Positions 27,277-40,660 of a stretch of 64,000 nt of DNA are shown one piece after another. Both the position numbers and the translations under genes were made by a program. The notes beneath the pieces were generated by a model that was not told the origin of the DNA, ran no database searches, and worked only from the letters and a program-made list of their open reading frames with translations. The DNA is from Chaetoderma sp. LZ-2023a (taxonomy: Eukaryota; Mollusca; Caudofoveata; Chaetodermatida; Chaetodermatidae), in NCBI GenBank assembly GCA_034401795.1, contig CM067369.1:139140496-139204495 (forward strand), given 5' to 3'. Each line of letters begins with the position of its first letter. Within the stretch, counting starts at the first letter, position 1.

Positions 27277-27330
27277 TATAATAATAATAATAATAATAAT
27301 AAAAATAATAATAATAATAATCTTTATTTA
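27241..27330. repeat. (AAT)n microsatellite
   Basis: Imperfect AAT array of about 25 units, directly at the end of the repeated block before it. Confidence 0.95.
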
Positions 27331-27366
27331 AGGAGGGTATACATCGTTAGTAAACTGATCTTCCCG

Positions 27367-27550
27367 AGCCTGTCACATACACACACGCACACATGCATTC
27401 ACGAACATACGCACGCACATGCGCGCGCCCGCACGCACGCATGCGCACGCACACACATACATAAATACATACATACATATATACACGCAAGGTCATACAC
27501 TGTCATTCACACACACGCACGCACACACGCACGCATATATATATATATAT
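27367..27550. repeat. Alternating CA/CG/TA low-complexity tract
   Basis: About 180 bp of mostly alternating purine-pyrimidine sequence (CACACG, GCGCGC, CATACA, TATATA). It ends where the left end of the second Tc1 copy should be, and that end is missing. Confidence 0.8.
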
Positions 27551-29227
<1,677 letters not shown>

Positions 29228-29503
29228 CAAATATACAGAATATACAATATTATAACACAAGTAAAATGACTGTTAAATTAGATAATTAACATATTTGTTC
29301 ATTTTTGATAGATATTACTAAAACAGTATTGCAAAAAATTACCTCGTCGAATGTCGATGTTTGAATCACCGTTCACGCATATATACACGCAAGGTCGTAC
29401 ACATTCATACTCACATACACACATATATAGCTATTTAGAAATATACAAAATATGCAATGTTCGAACACAAGTAAAAAGGTGAAATCACATTGCCCATATA
29501 TCA

Positions 29504-32357
29504 CTATAATTTAGTAATATATTCATGTATATTTGATTTGAATGTCAGCAGAGTAGAAGACTGAGTAATTGTTTCAGGCAGAGAATTCCACAGTTCCGCT
29601 GCAGTGTATTTGAAGCTTTTTCTGCCATATTCCGTTTTAATCCTCGGAAGTTGTAGGTGATTGCATGTTTTGGAACGTAAATTTCTAGTGTGCGCCACCC
29701 CAATGGAAGTGAACATGTCTTTCATGTAACCAGGGGCCAGACCATTTCTAGATTTATATGTCATAATACCCATTTTAATTTGCATTCTTGTAGTTAAATT
29801 TGTCCAGTTTAATGTTTCATATAGTTGTGCAGATGGTGTCCTGTAAGGCATGTCTAATATCACCCTAGCAGCCCGTTTTTGTAGTTTTTCCAAGCTATCC
29901 AATAATATAGGTGAAGACGGGCAAAATACAAGACTACAATAATCAATGTGTGAAAGGATATACGACTTATAGAAAAGATTTCGTGGCTCAATGCTAAGAT
30001 AATGTTTATTTGTCTGTAGAATATAAATCAAGGACGAAATCTTTTTACAAAGTTTGCCAATATGTTCTTTCCATGCAAGGGTATTGTCTATGTATACTCC
30101 TAAAGGTTTGTCAGATTCCACAACATTTAAGCTTCCACGATTTGTAGGGATTATAACATTATTATTTACTTATTTCAATTTATGCTTAGTTCCTAACATC
30201 ATAAACTTAGTTTTGTCCGTATTTAACAACATTTTATTATTTACATACCATTCTTCTACCGACCTCATTCCGTTAATTAGATTTTCTTGAATTTCAGCGA
30301 CATTTGAGCTAGCAGCATGCATAGTTGTATCATCAGCATACATATCCATAAGATTGTTGACACACATGGGTAAATCATTAACATATAAAATGAACAGAAG
30401 TGGCCCTAAAATTGAGCCTTGTGGTACCCCTATATCGATGGGCAGTGGTTTAGAATTATTTCCAGAAATTGAAACATATTGTTGTCTGCCATTTAAATAT
30501 GAAGAAAACCACTTTAATGTATTATAGCTGAATTTGTAAATACTTAATTTTTGTAATAGGATGTCATAATTGACAAGACCAAAGGCCTTTTTAAAGTCAA
30601 TCATAATAGAACTAATAAGGTCGCCATTATCTATCGAAAAGCGCCATCTTTATACTAGATTTAACAAAGCAGTTTCACATGAATGGTTTGGTTTGAAGCC
30701 TGATTGCGACTCCACTAATAAATTATAGTTCATTATAAATTTATAAATATGATCATGTTCAATAACCTTAGAGATAATGGGTAATATAGAGATAGGCCTA
30801 TAATTGCTAACATTGGTTTTTGAATCAGATTTATGTAGAGGCTTTACTTTTGCACATTTCCACATTTTGGGGAATTCTCCCGTAGCTATGCTTTTGTTTA
30901 TAATAAGTGTAATTGAGGGTGCAATTATTAATGCTGCAGCTTTGAGGAAGTGTGCGTTCAATTCATTGTAACCAGATGACTTATTTGTTTTTAAGTTGCT
31001 AAGTTCTCTGGACACATATTCAACGGTTATATATGGAATTTGAAACTCTTTATATTCTGGAACTTTGTTAAAAACATGATCTGATAGCTTATCAAATGCC
31101 ATTGGCCTTTGTTTTATCATGGAGTGTGTCAGTTTTGACGCGATTTTACTGAAATATATATTAAAATGTTCAGATTGCATTTGTGTGTTTTGAATTTCAC
31201 TTCCATTATCATCACAGATTATTGAAGGTAATTTGTTTGCCTTGGGATTTATGTCTTTTAGAATTTTCCATATATTAGCCAGATTTTTTTTGCCTGCTTC
31301 TAATTTATTTGCGAAAAAATCTCGTTTAGATGTTTTAATCAAATACGCAACTCTTTGCTTTAAAATTTTAAAATTCAACATGTTTCCTACGTTTTTATGA
31401 TAATCCCTTTCTTTCATTGTTTTTAAAATTTCTCTGTTAATCCATCCCGGTTGACATACACGTTTAATTCTGCGTTCAATGACAGGAGCGTGTTTATTTA
31501 TAATGTTGACGAATTTTGCATACCATTGATCAAGCGCTTGAACAGGACTACCTAAATAACCTATAGAACGCCAATCATATACAGACAGGTTACTAAGAAA
31601 CTTAGCTTCATTAAAGCTTCTGATGCTCTAGTGTATTTAATAAGTTCGTGCAAATTTTGAGTTTTGAATGGTTTACATTTGCGTACAGCGAATATTGGAT
31701 AATGGTCACTTAGTGCCAAAGAGCCGACATGTGACGATTGAATTTTGTCTTTATCTGTGACATACACAAGGTCAATCAGTTTAGATGTTTTTTCAGTAAC
31801 TCTGGTTGGATTACGTATAAGTTGCTCTAAATGAAAAAGTTCAATTAAAGACTGCCATTTATGATTATCTGCTTTAATAAGGTCGAAATAAAAATCTCCT
31901 ACAAGTATAATATCTGAGTTTTCGGAATATTCCTTTTCTAACATAACTTCAAATTCATCAATGCAGATAGCGGGTGAATCAGGGGGTCGATAGACACAGC
32001 CCAATAGGAAAGGCTTCGTCTTAAAGGGTCTAATTTCAATCCATAGAGTTTCCAGATCATCGGTTTCAAAATTTAGTTTCCTCACATATGAATAGTTATC
32101 AGCTATATATAGTACAATTCCACCACCGTCCCGTTCTTTTCTGTCCTTTCTTTCATTAACATAGCCTTCAATTTCAATGGAGTTATTTGGGATTGTTGAT
32201 GAGAGAAATGTTTCAGTGGTACAGAAAACTTCAAGTTCTTTTTCACACTTCTCCATAATCAGTTTTAACTGGTCAATCTTAGGCACCAGGTGCTGTACAT
32301 TTAAATGACCAATCCTAATTCCTTTAGAATTAATATTGAAAGACGGCAGATCAATGG

Positions 32358-32408
<51 letters not shown>

Positions 32409-32441
32409 CACCACCAACACCATCATCACCACCGCCACTAA

Positions 32442-32494
<53 letters not shown>

Positions 32495-32916
32495 CCACCA
32501 CCACCACCACCAATTACGCCATCATCATCATCATCACCATTGGCATGATCATTATCATTGCCATGATCATCATCATTATCATGATCATCATCATCATCAT
32601 TGTCATGATCGTCATCATTGCCATGATTGTCACCATTGTCATGATCATTATCGTGATCGTCATCATTTTCATGATCGTCATCATTGTCATGGTCGTCATC
32701 ATCATCATAGTTGTCATGATCGTCATCATCGTCTTTGTCTTCATCATATAGTATATGATGAGCGCATATGCCGCATTTTGGCAAGATACCACTATTACTT
32801 GTATTATTACTGAGTAGTTGATATTCTATTACTGAGGAAAATATTAGAATAATTATGATACTCAGTACAATGTTTGGACTTATCACTACATACCATACAT
32901 ACTGCATTAACATCAC
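29504..32916 (-). pseudogene. LINE endonuclease-RT, few breaks
   Basis: The endonuclease lies at about 32315-31650: GHLNVQHL, TTETFLS, GCVYRPPDSP, GDFYFDLI (the usual GDFN Asn is Tyr) and ALSDHYPI. The RT lies at 31000-30200: NYRPISILPIISKVIE, DFKKAFGLVNYD (the motif-A catalytic Asp is Gly), IGVPQGSILGPLLF and MYADDTTMH. The C-terminus (LEKLQKRAARVIL, then SFKYTAAELWNSLP) ends at 29504. There is one frameshift near 31615-31630, and two single in-frame stops at about 30650 and 30170. Both missing active-site residues predict a dead enzyme. Before the endonuclease, the same frame translates an unusual Asp/His/Asn-rich trinucleotide-repeat tract. Confidence 0.82.
32358..32755. repeat. Compound trinucleotide repeat
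   Basis: Successive (ATT)n, (ACC)n, (ATC)n, (AGC)n, (ACC)n and imperfect CATCAT/CATGATCGT arrays span about 400 bp. On the minus strand, in the endonuclease frame, these read as poly-Asn, Gly, poly-Asp, poly-Ala, Gly and then Asp-His-Asp-Asn repeats without a stop. The last part resembles a minisatellite of about 18-20 bp. Confidence 0.9.
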
Positions 32917-33039
32917 GTTTACTCGAGGAGCTTACTGCGGGAAGATCAGACATTTTTACATTCATATCAATGTCATTAGTCATAGTCCCGTTAGTAACTG
33001 CATCCAAACTGTTCAAACACTTAGCTTTGCGTATATTGT

Positions 33040-34260
33040 ATTTGAAATGTTTGGTGGCTCTACTTCTTGGCCATGTTTCTAATATACTGGACACGAGTTT
33101 AATTTGTGACCAGATCCCACACAACTCCAGCAATGGACAGGCTGCCTGTAGCTCACCGGGTAGTCGGGCCGTTCCGGTGTATTGTGTTGACTCACCACGT
33201 CGCAAGTGCACGACGAGTGATGATGCTGGTTAGCATTTGGTCTCGGGGTGACGGACCTTGTACGAGACTGCCCTGCGGGTAACAAAAACCGGCTCCTAAG
33301 GCCGGTGGAATTCAATTGTTCCAGTGGGGCCGTGCGACCATCGTCGCGAACATTAAACACAACTGTCTCATCCCAAGAATTTGTGTCACCAGTATGGCTG
33401 TCCATAGCAATTTCGTGATCTCTGGACTTACAAGATTTGATTTGGTGACCTAAAAATATAAGTCTATACAATGAGTTTACCTAAACAATTATAATATGAT
33501 AGATGAAACTACAATAAGAGCATACGAAAATACGAGCCATAGAGACAGGTAGATGAACCTTTAAACAAGGGGCTCCCGGAGGTACCACACAGACTCGTAG
33601 GTCTGCAGAGGTATCCCCGCAAGGGAGGCTCCCGTACACGAGACTTAACTACTTAACTTAATATAAGTAATTATACCTCTAAGCTGAAAGGAAGAAGGTT
33701 ATCTCGGATGAAAAGTTAGGTGCCTCATGTGGGCACTACTCCTAGTGCTAGTTGGGGTGAGGAGTAGTATCCTGGCATGGACCGTCGTCACTGAATCCTT
33801 GCGAGAGGCAAGTGCCTCGCGCGGGCCTTCGTCTCGGGAAGGTGTCACCACTGCTCAAAGCAGGAGAAGAGTAGTAGGCAAAAAGGGGCCCACTCTAATA
33901 TTCCAACCAAAAATGTTTAGGAAAGAAAAGACCATACCTAGTGAGATTATGACTATAGGGTTGCGTGCTGTTTTACATGAAGACGGGGCGAGTGATTCCC
34001 GGTGGATTCTCCCGTTACCGTCTTATGTCATTTTTAGTATGCTGAATTAGTAGTTGCTGCTTTTATTTATGTGGGCCTTCTGCTTTGCTTAATTAGCTTT
34101 TAGTTGTTTTCAAAACAAGAACTGTTTTTGGCCGCAACTGGCTGGTATCTACCTAGCTATTAGACACGGCTGTCACTGAGAATGGATTCCCTAAGACATC
34201 AATACTAAAGACAGCGCTCATACATGTTACATACTGAGATCTCCGAATTGGATAAGAATC
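33040..34260 (-). repeat. Repeat copy, homologous to 25.9-27.2 kb
   Basis: The blocks follow the same order as at 25942-27240 but are single and more diverged. Shared landmarks are CAACTCCAGCAATGGACAGG, GGTCTCGGGGTGACGGACC, GAGGTACCACACAGA, TGAAGACGG and CATACATGTTA. A minus-strand AATAAA lies at about 34052-34068. At 34260 the sequence runs straight into the promoter-bearing repeat; in the 27-kb copy it ends at a microsatellite instead. Confidence 0.6.
33079..33471 (-). CDS. Zinc-knuckle ORF1 fragment
   Basis: A frame of 130 codons. From Met at about 33405 it matches the fragments at 25.5 and 26.5 kb (HTGDTNSWDETVVFN; DGRTAPLE). It ends with a CCHC zinc knuckle, HCWSCVGSGHKLNSC (C-x2-C-x4-H-x4-C), typical of retroelement nucleic-acid-binding proteins. 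It lies directly upstream of, and on the same strand as, the LINE endonuclease-RT, so it may be the end of that element's ORF1. The protein continues in another frame towards 32990 (MSDLPAVSSSSKRDVNAVC). Too short to be a whole gene. Confidence 0.5.
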   Translation of the reverse strand: MYRLIFLGHQIKSCKSRDHEIAMDSHTGDTNSWDETVVFNVRDDGRTAPLEQLNSTGLRSRFLLPAGQSRTRSVTPRPNANQHHHSSCTCDVVSQHNTPERPDYPVSYRQPVHCWSCVGSGHKLNSCPVY

Positions 34261-34289
34261 CGGACATCACGCCCCCGAAAGCATTATTA

Positions 34290-36700
34290 GACCATTGTCC
34301 TATCGTTATGGTGGGGGTGAGAGAGACGAATGCCCACCGTAAATGTCCTTCCCACAAGGGCGTGGCAGATCTAAATATCATGCCCAGACATTCTAATGGA
34401 ATTCGGTGGGAATACGCATCTCGCCCGTCACCGGGTCCTATGGAACTAACCGTTTACCCTGTCATTAGGTTTATATACAAGTTGCCCTGTTTTGCACTGC
34501 GGTGCAGGAGGTTTGTTCAGTAAATAAAATAATAATTAATATGTTTTCGCAGTGCTTTCCTACATTGGCTGAAGTGCTAACTACTAAGTATCCAAAGATA
34601 CACGGGGAATGTGTGTGATACCGCACCCTGGCCATCACCGCTCGGAAACCCCAACAGTTTCCCAGAGTCGGATCAGTCCATGGTGTGGATGGGGACATCC
34701 AAACAATTAAGAAGCCACAAGGCTGAGAGGAACCTGAAGAGAGACAAAATCTTGGAGTTATGAGTCTTACCGGAGTGCGGGGCTAAATTATCGCACTGCC
34801 AGAAGAGAAGAGTACATTACCGAGCAGTAATGAAGAAAGTGTCTCTAATCATTGTGAACCTATCCTATCAAGCTGAATAAAAAAGCTTTAGTCGGTAGCA
34901 TGCCGGGCTAAACAAAGTTATAGCATGGACAGCGACCTCAGTGAAAAATTGTTGATGGCGTGAGAAAGTGCTGTATAACTAAATGTTGCTGTATAGTGTT
35001 TCCTATGTGCACTGCAGTCCTATATTTTCTATAAATAAGTAAAACATATGAACTGGCCATATATATACATAATCTAAACAGAACAATCAATACAGTATCA
35101 AATGATCAAAGTTATATATATATATATATATTAGTACAGGTTAACGAACCTACTATAGTGCGGTTAGCAACACATTGAGGAAAATGAGAATGATTATAAA
35201 CAAATACAGAAATTATAACTAGCGGTCCTAAGACCGTTACGGTTCCTTTTAGTCATCTGGACTGTTCTTACGGATACAATATAATTAACGAAACACATAT
35301 AGAGAAATAATTAAACTGTGAAGTATAGTTACTTGAATACTCGGTAGTCATTCTTAAGATAGGCTACCGTGTTACTGAAATTGATACGTCATTCCGTAGT
35401 TGACATGCGATGATGCGCTTGCAAGAAGCTGGAAAGTTCCCGCAGGTTGGTTCCCGCAAACTGTTTTCCGCAAACAAGATTTCCGCAAGAACACTCATGG
35501 CGGGACTACATCGCTCAGCACTGTAAACCTAATAGGATGTCTAATGAGCAGTCAGCAAAAGATACGATAGTACTTCTGTGGTGAAGAAAGTTCCCGTACA
35601 CTGATGGCACGGATGGAAGGTGTAAACAACCTGATCACAAGCGGGGGTTGTCAGAGGCAAACGAAGATACAAAACAAAGCTTCATGGTGCTGGGTACGTC
35701 AGCCAGCTCTGAAGATGTACCGGGCAGAGTTTACTTGCTGCGGTCTAAAGTCAGAAGAACCCACACGCTATTAGTGTGGGACGGTTGAAATACCACTTTT
35801 AGGCATGGCTGGCAGATCCGGCAAGTCATCCATCAAAGAACATCCTGCCTCTACATCTGTAGAATTACATATTCAGGCCGTAAAGGCCTCACCACAAATT
35901 CGTGTTCTGAAGTAGATATTGATATTCGTGAACAATAATCAGAAAGTTCCAAATTACTCCCGTAAGTAGGGAGTTACAAAATTGTTTTAGTGCGCTGGGT
36001 TGGGCAACTGCTAGCTACTGGAGAAAAACCCGACACAGCGAAGTAATACGCATATTGTCTGTCGCGCTGATAGTAGCTGGTACAGATCCAACCTGTTCGG
36101 CCCCTGGCCGAGGATGCTCTCGATCTCTGGATCGTGTCTCCTTTTATACTCCTCCTGACATCACAGGTGCAGGCTCCAACCAATGATCGTTCGAGCAACA
36201 GCCAATCAGCGCATAGCTAATAATAGCGTAGCCGAATATTCTAGAACATTCTAGAAGTTCTGCATCCACGTGGTTATGACGTCACGGCAATATTTAGAAG
36301 ATAATCAAGAAGGGTTTTCCGTGGATAACTCAGTCATTTCCTAACCGATTTTGAAATGGTTTACGGATTTCGAAAGCCCGTTGAATTCTGGTCTTCATCA
36401 ATCCAGATTTAACGGGAACAGGCAATCAATAAGGATTACAGGGTACCATCTCGGTACACTAAAAGCACCATCCTATCTTGGTCATAACTACACACTCTAT
36501 CAAAACAACATCTTGATGCACGCACGCATGCATCATGCGTTTTAATGAACGTAGTCGTTTTCGCACTGCGATCTCTCCCACAGGCTCTTATATGCTTATG
36601 GCTCTACCCAGGGGGGCGTGTTCAGGAAACGAATCCAGGACACGTGGCGTGTACCCAGCTTAGCTGGTACGGCCGGTATCCGACAGGTCGATTCGAACTC
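34290..36700 (-). repeat. LTR-like promoter repeat, copy 1
   Basis: About 2.4 kb homologous along its length to 38395-40660 in the same orientation. Shared anchors are GTATCCAAAGATACA, ATCACCGCTCGGAAACC, AGTTTCCCAGAGT, CTATCCTATC, GTTGCTGTATAGT, CAATATTT, GGTACACTA and CAGCTTAGCTGG. The two copies are substantially diverged by eye. A minus-strand promoter lies near 36140. There is no long open frame. The pair flanks the ORF1-like gene at 36660-37812 as LTRs would, but divergence and the lack of visible primer-binding and polypurine sites leave this open. Confidence 0.55.
36110..36210 (-). promoter_or_regulatory. Minus-strand TATA/CCAAT promoter
   Basis: On the minus strand a TATAAAAG box lies at 36141-36148. 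Two CCAAT boxes (plus-strand CCAAT, usable in either orientation) lie 30-60 bp upstream at about 36178-36182 and 36202-36206. Transcription would start near 36115 and run towards lower coordinates. The arrangement is conserved in the diverged copy at 40 kb, which supports function. Confidence 0.55.
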
Positions 36701-37812
36701 TATGACCATGCCGACACTTGGTATACCTGTGGTTGGGTTGATAGCAAAATTTACACGACGGCGACCTGACGATTGGAACATAGTCATTCGGACACTTAAC
36801 AAGAACTGATGATCCACGACTGTTTATGTGCAGCTTATCTGCGTGATATAACACGTTGTCTATTGAACCAGGCCTATATGATGAAAAAAAGTAATCTGCG
36901 GACCTGCTCATTGAGAAGTTTAGAAAATGTTCTCTCACCTCAAGATGCTTATTGAATGAGCGGATGAAGTCCTGCGATACTTTGCATCACCATGGGGACA
37001 TAGCGAGCATATACGTATTTTGCCTTCTGGTACTAGCATTTGTAGATCCATAATTAAATTGTCCATGGATATAAGGGCATCAGCTAATGATCCATCAGAA
37101 TTATTTGTTCCTGCCATAATAATTATGTCTTTGTACATATGTAAGTCAGAAGTAAGTAGTTTGGAGTGAATATCCTCTATCTTCGCTCCTCTGAGGCACA
37201 TAACCTCGGCCAGCAGTTCATTGAGCATAAAGATTTGCTTAAATAGGTCGTGCTGACTGGGTTGGCTATAACTGAATAAATCTTGCCGCATGAGTTGGTT
37301 AAGGCTAGATCTTCGTTGCTTACGCGCAGTAGGTGTGCTGGCGTATTCTGGACTGAAGAGCTGCTTAGGAAAGTAGTAGTTTCCAGTGAAAAACACAGTT
37401 CATCTTCGCGCAAGGTCAGACCAGAACAGTTTTCATTTAAAATGTCGAATGGTCCATTTTGATTTTGAGTGACATCTGCAATATGGGTGTCATTATTATC
37501 ATTATTACTTTTGTCACTATTGTCATCATCACGCTTATCGAATTTATTTTCATCAAATATCATGCGCGACAAATGCAAAAGATTCCAGTAGCGACAATTC
37601 TCTCCTTGTACATGTATGACGGATGTGGTTGGGTAGACTGTAACTGTTACATTACACTCGACATTTTCAGAAACAAGACGCTTAACATGGAATATTAATC
37701 CATTGTCCTCCTTATTAGTTGACTCACCATAGAATTGCTCAAATGTAGAAATCCATTTGGTTATTGAATTATAATTCTTCACTTTTACAGTTACTGAGTA
37801 TATGTTCTTCAT
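36660..37812 (-). pseudogene. ORF1-like protein: SGNH-esterase and zinc knuckle
   Basis: This resembles the ORF1/gag-like proteins of some retroelements. The N-terminal domain (37812-37530: VKVKNYNSITKWISTFEQF, then NVTVTVYPTTSVIHVQGEN) is a small domain I have seen in invertebrate transposon-like proteins but cannot name. An acidic linker follows (DDDNSDKSNNDN). The SGNH-hydrolase-like part spans 37150-36840: IIIMAGTNN (the GTND block), ICSLCPHG, and DKLHINSRG with the likely catalytic His. A CCHC knuckle ends it: CKFCYQPNHRYTKC near 36760. Frameshifts lie near 37390 and 36950, so it is broken. No reverse transcriptase follows; instead the promoter-bearing repeat begins at once. Confidence 0.6.
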
Positions 37813-37964
37813 AGCGAACTGTTTCTATCTCCACACTTCTGTTTAGACTGTCCACACTTGAATCTCCAGCTATTAGAGACATTGCATAAAATGTAGCATC
37901 ACCAGGTATGACACGGTAACATTACAGATTTTATAAGAAAAGATGGCAGCGATGATATTATGTA

Positions 37965-38324
37965 TGAGTCACTTTAAAAACGGCAATGTCGTTATACGCA
38001 ATGCTGAATGTATGATGTCATTTAGACAAACGTAACCATCTCTACATTATTATGACATCACGGAATGTTCAATTTATGAGGTAACGCATACACCACGAAA
38101 ACTATTTAATAATGCAACGGTAAAAGTTGTCATTAAAACATGTCGATTTAACGTAATTAATGTCAACCATAATTTGAAAATACGTTTTTGCACAACCGTC
38201 ACTGTTAGATACTAATTAATTACCGTAAAACTCATTAAAACTTTTATAAAACTTATACAAACTTTTAAAAACCGTTCCTAAATTTCTCAGTAAATTTACA
38301 CAACTTTATCCGATGACGTCACAA
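37965..38324 (-). repeat. LINE leader, homologous to 19.8-20.16 kb
   Basis: A 360-bp non-coding block with many shared stretches with 19800-20163, ending at the same TGACGTCAC palindrome. It lies directly upstream of the SGNH/zinc-knuckle gene on the same strand, so it is probably that gene's 5' leader. Confidence 0.6.
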
Positions 38325-38394
38325 AGAACATTTTGATATAACAACACTAGGACAATTTACAGTTCACATAAGCAATTTAGAAAGCGCAATAGTA

Positions 38395-40660
38395 TTTATG
38401 GTGGGGAGTAAGAGACAGATATTCATCGCTAGTGACCTTCCCCTGAGGGCGTGGTGGGTTCTAAGACCTCGCCCAGTCACTACACTGAGTTGGATGGAGA
38501 TCTGCATCTCGTCCGTTACTCGTGCATTACGGAATTAATATTTCACCTGCCATTAGGGTTAAGTTCCAGAATGCCCAGAGATGCACTGTAGGCCGGGGTT
38601 ACATAATATAATTTCTTTTCGCAGTGCTTCCTAAATTGGTGGCAGTTTCTAAACTAACTGGTATCCAAAGATACAGGGGGAGTGTATGCTAAATTGACAC
38701 TTTAGTTATCACCGCTCGGAAACCGCAATAGTTTCCCAGAGTTGGATAATGTGTCAATTGGGAGTCCAGACAATTATTAAGCCATGCGGCTGGAGGAGCG
38801 CAGAAAGAGACAATCACTCGATATTAATAAGAGACCCTAAGGTAATTGGCGAATTTATACAATCTAGCCAGTGTGTGGTGTTACATATCAACTACAGCCG
38901 GAAAAGAGGCGTACACAATGTGTCTCTTATGGAGAGATTGTCCCTAACTACTTTAAGCCTATCCTATCGAGCTAGAATAGCCAGGTTTAGCCGGTCACAT
39001 GTCAGGTTCGAGCATGGTGAGCATGATCAGTGACCTCAGTGTAAAATTGATGCTGGGGGTAGTAGTGATGTGGATATAATGTTGCTGTATAGTATTGCCT
39101 AGCGTACTGCGTCCTAGAGTTTTTATCCATAAAGAAAACAGAATAACTAGGATGGCTACTTGCCATATACATAACAAACTAATACAGTGCTGACAGTATC
39201 TCAGGTCATAAGACCTTATGGTGCGTGTTAGTTGTAAGCACCTATTAATCAGCAGTACCTATTACGGAAATAACGAATAGTACAATAGTATGGTTACTTG
39301 AGTACCTATTGGTCATCGGTACAGTAAAATCAGGGAAATGGATACGCTACAGTTGAGTAGCGCGAGATGGCATGATTCCAAAGTTGCAGGGAAGATTTCC
39401 ACAAGCAGACTGTTGATGCGGCTCACTCTCAAGACGGTGAAGGAGAACAGTTTTAGAAAGATGCCCATTAGACAGTCAGAATAACTAATACATAAATTTA
39501 CACAGTATGTTATAAAGTTTCCGTCCGGCGATGGTAGTTTGAAAGTTGCCCGTAACATAGAGGGCTATAGCGGTAATTAAATATGCATGTGCATAAACTG
39601 GGTACACTGTGCGGGATACGTTGCATAGCTCTTGCGACACACTGGGCAGAGCCCCACCATACTGTGGTCTAAAAGTTAACTATAACATACAACATACTGC
39701 GTGGAAGTTTGATACCACTTTTCAGTGTGGGCTGGAAGATCCGGTGAGTTATCCACCAAGAATCACCTCGGCTCTACATCCTGTAGAATTCACATCGGGC
39801 CCGCAAGGCCCATCGGCAAGAAGATCCTCTGTGTGTTCCGGAATGGGAGTTCTTCTATTAGTTAATTTTGCACCTGGATGACCGTCCGAGAGCTTCCAAA
39901 ATTTGTGATTGTGGATCCAAGGTTACTTACCGGCGTAGGTGATCTCAATTCTGAAGGGCACTGATGCGGTGTAGGTACCACAGTCAGTTAGCGGTTAGCC
40001 CACGTCAAGCACTGCGCTGGTCCAGCAACCTTGCTGTCGTGTCGGCTGTTCCTCGCCGAGTGCTCTCGATTCTTGATTTTTTGCTAATTTTATACTACTC
40101 GTGAGGTCAGAGGCAGGATGCTCCAGCCAATCAGAGGGCGAGCAGTAGCCAATCAGCGTGCAGCTAGAAAGGGTAACGTGGCGATCACGTGATCAGCGCA
40201 TTTCCCATTCATGTAATGCATACACGCGATTACGACGTAAAAGCAATATTTTGTAAATAATTGAACTGAGCCATTTAACGATAACTCGGCCATTTCTGGT
40301 CCGATTCTAAAAAGGTAAAAAGTTCTGAAATCCTCGCTTCGTTCTGGTCCTGATTGGTACCAAGAACGGCGAGAATATTGTGATTTGAAGAAATCACTAG
40401 TACCAATTCGGTACACTATAAGCATATACACTCTCCAAATATTGACACATGTTGCCAAGGAATCTCTGACGCGCGCACATGCACCCTACACGTTCTTGCG
40501 GACTTTAACGAAACCTCTCTCATAGGGCTTTATACACGCGTGCTATCCTACTCAGGAGGGGGTGGGGGTGGGGGGTGGGGCGTGCTTGGAACGTACCCGG
40601 AGCGGTCGTCCCGCACTCAGCTTAGCTGGGACGGTTCATACCCGTCCGGTGGATCCGTGC
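38395..40660 (-). repeat. LTR-like promoter repeat, copy 2
   Basis: The homologue of 34290-36700 described there. On the minus strand it carries the promoter near 40090. At 39923-39932 it carries a strong 5' splice-site match (CCGGTAAGTAA), about 130 nt downstream of the predicted start, so a short first exon is plausible. Its end at 38395 lies about 70 bp from the LINE leader at 38324. Confidence 0.55.
40055..40160 (-). promoter_or_regulatory. Minus-strand TATA/CCAAT promoter, second copy
   Basis: TATAAAAT on the minus strand at 40087-40094, and two GCCAATCAG boxes at 40126-40134 and 40148-40156. Same layout as at 36.1 kb despite the divergence around it. Confidence 0.55.

Noticed and set aside
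32301..32792. Frames of Ile, Met, Leu or Ser runs
   Set aside because: They are other readings of the trinucleotide repeat.
33727..34050. 107-codon plus-strand gene
   Set aside because: Lies antisense in a repeated leader block and is not kept open in the homologous copy at 26.8-27.2 kb.
34290..40660. Firm call of an LTR retrotransposon
   Set aside because: The two repeats are too diverged by eye, no primer-binding site or polypurine tract was recognised, and no protease, RT or integrase lies between them.
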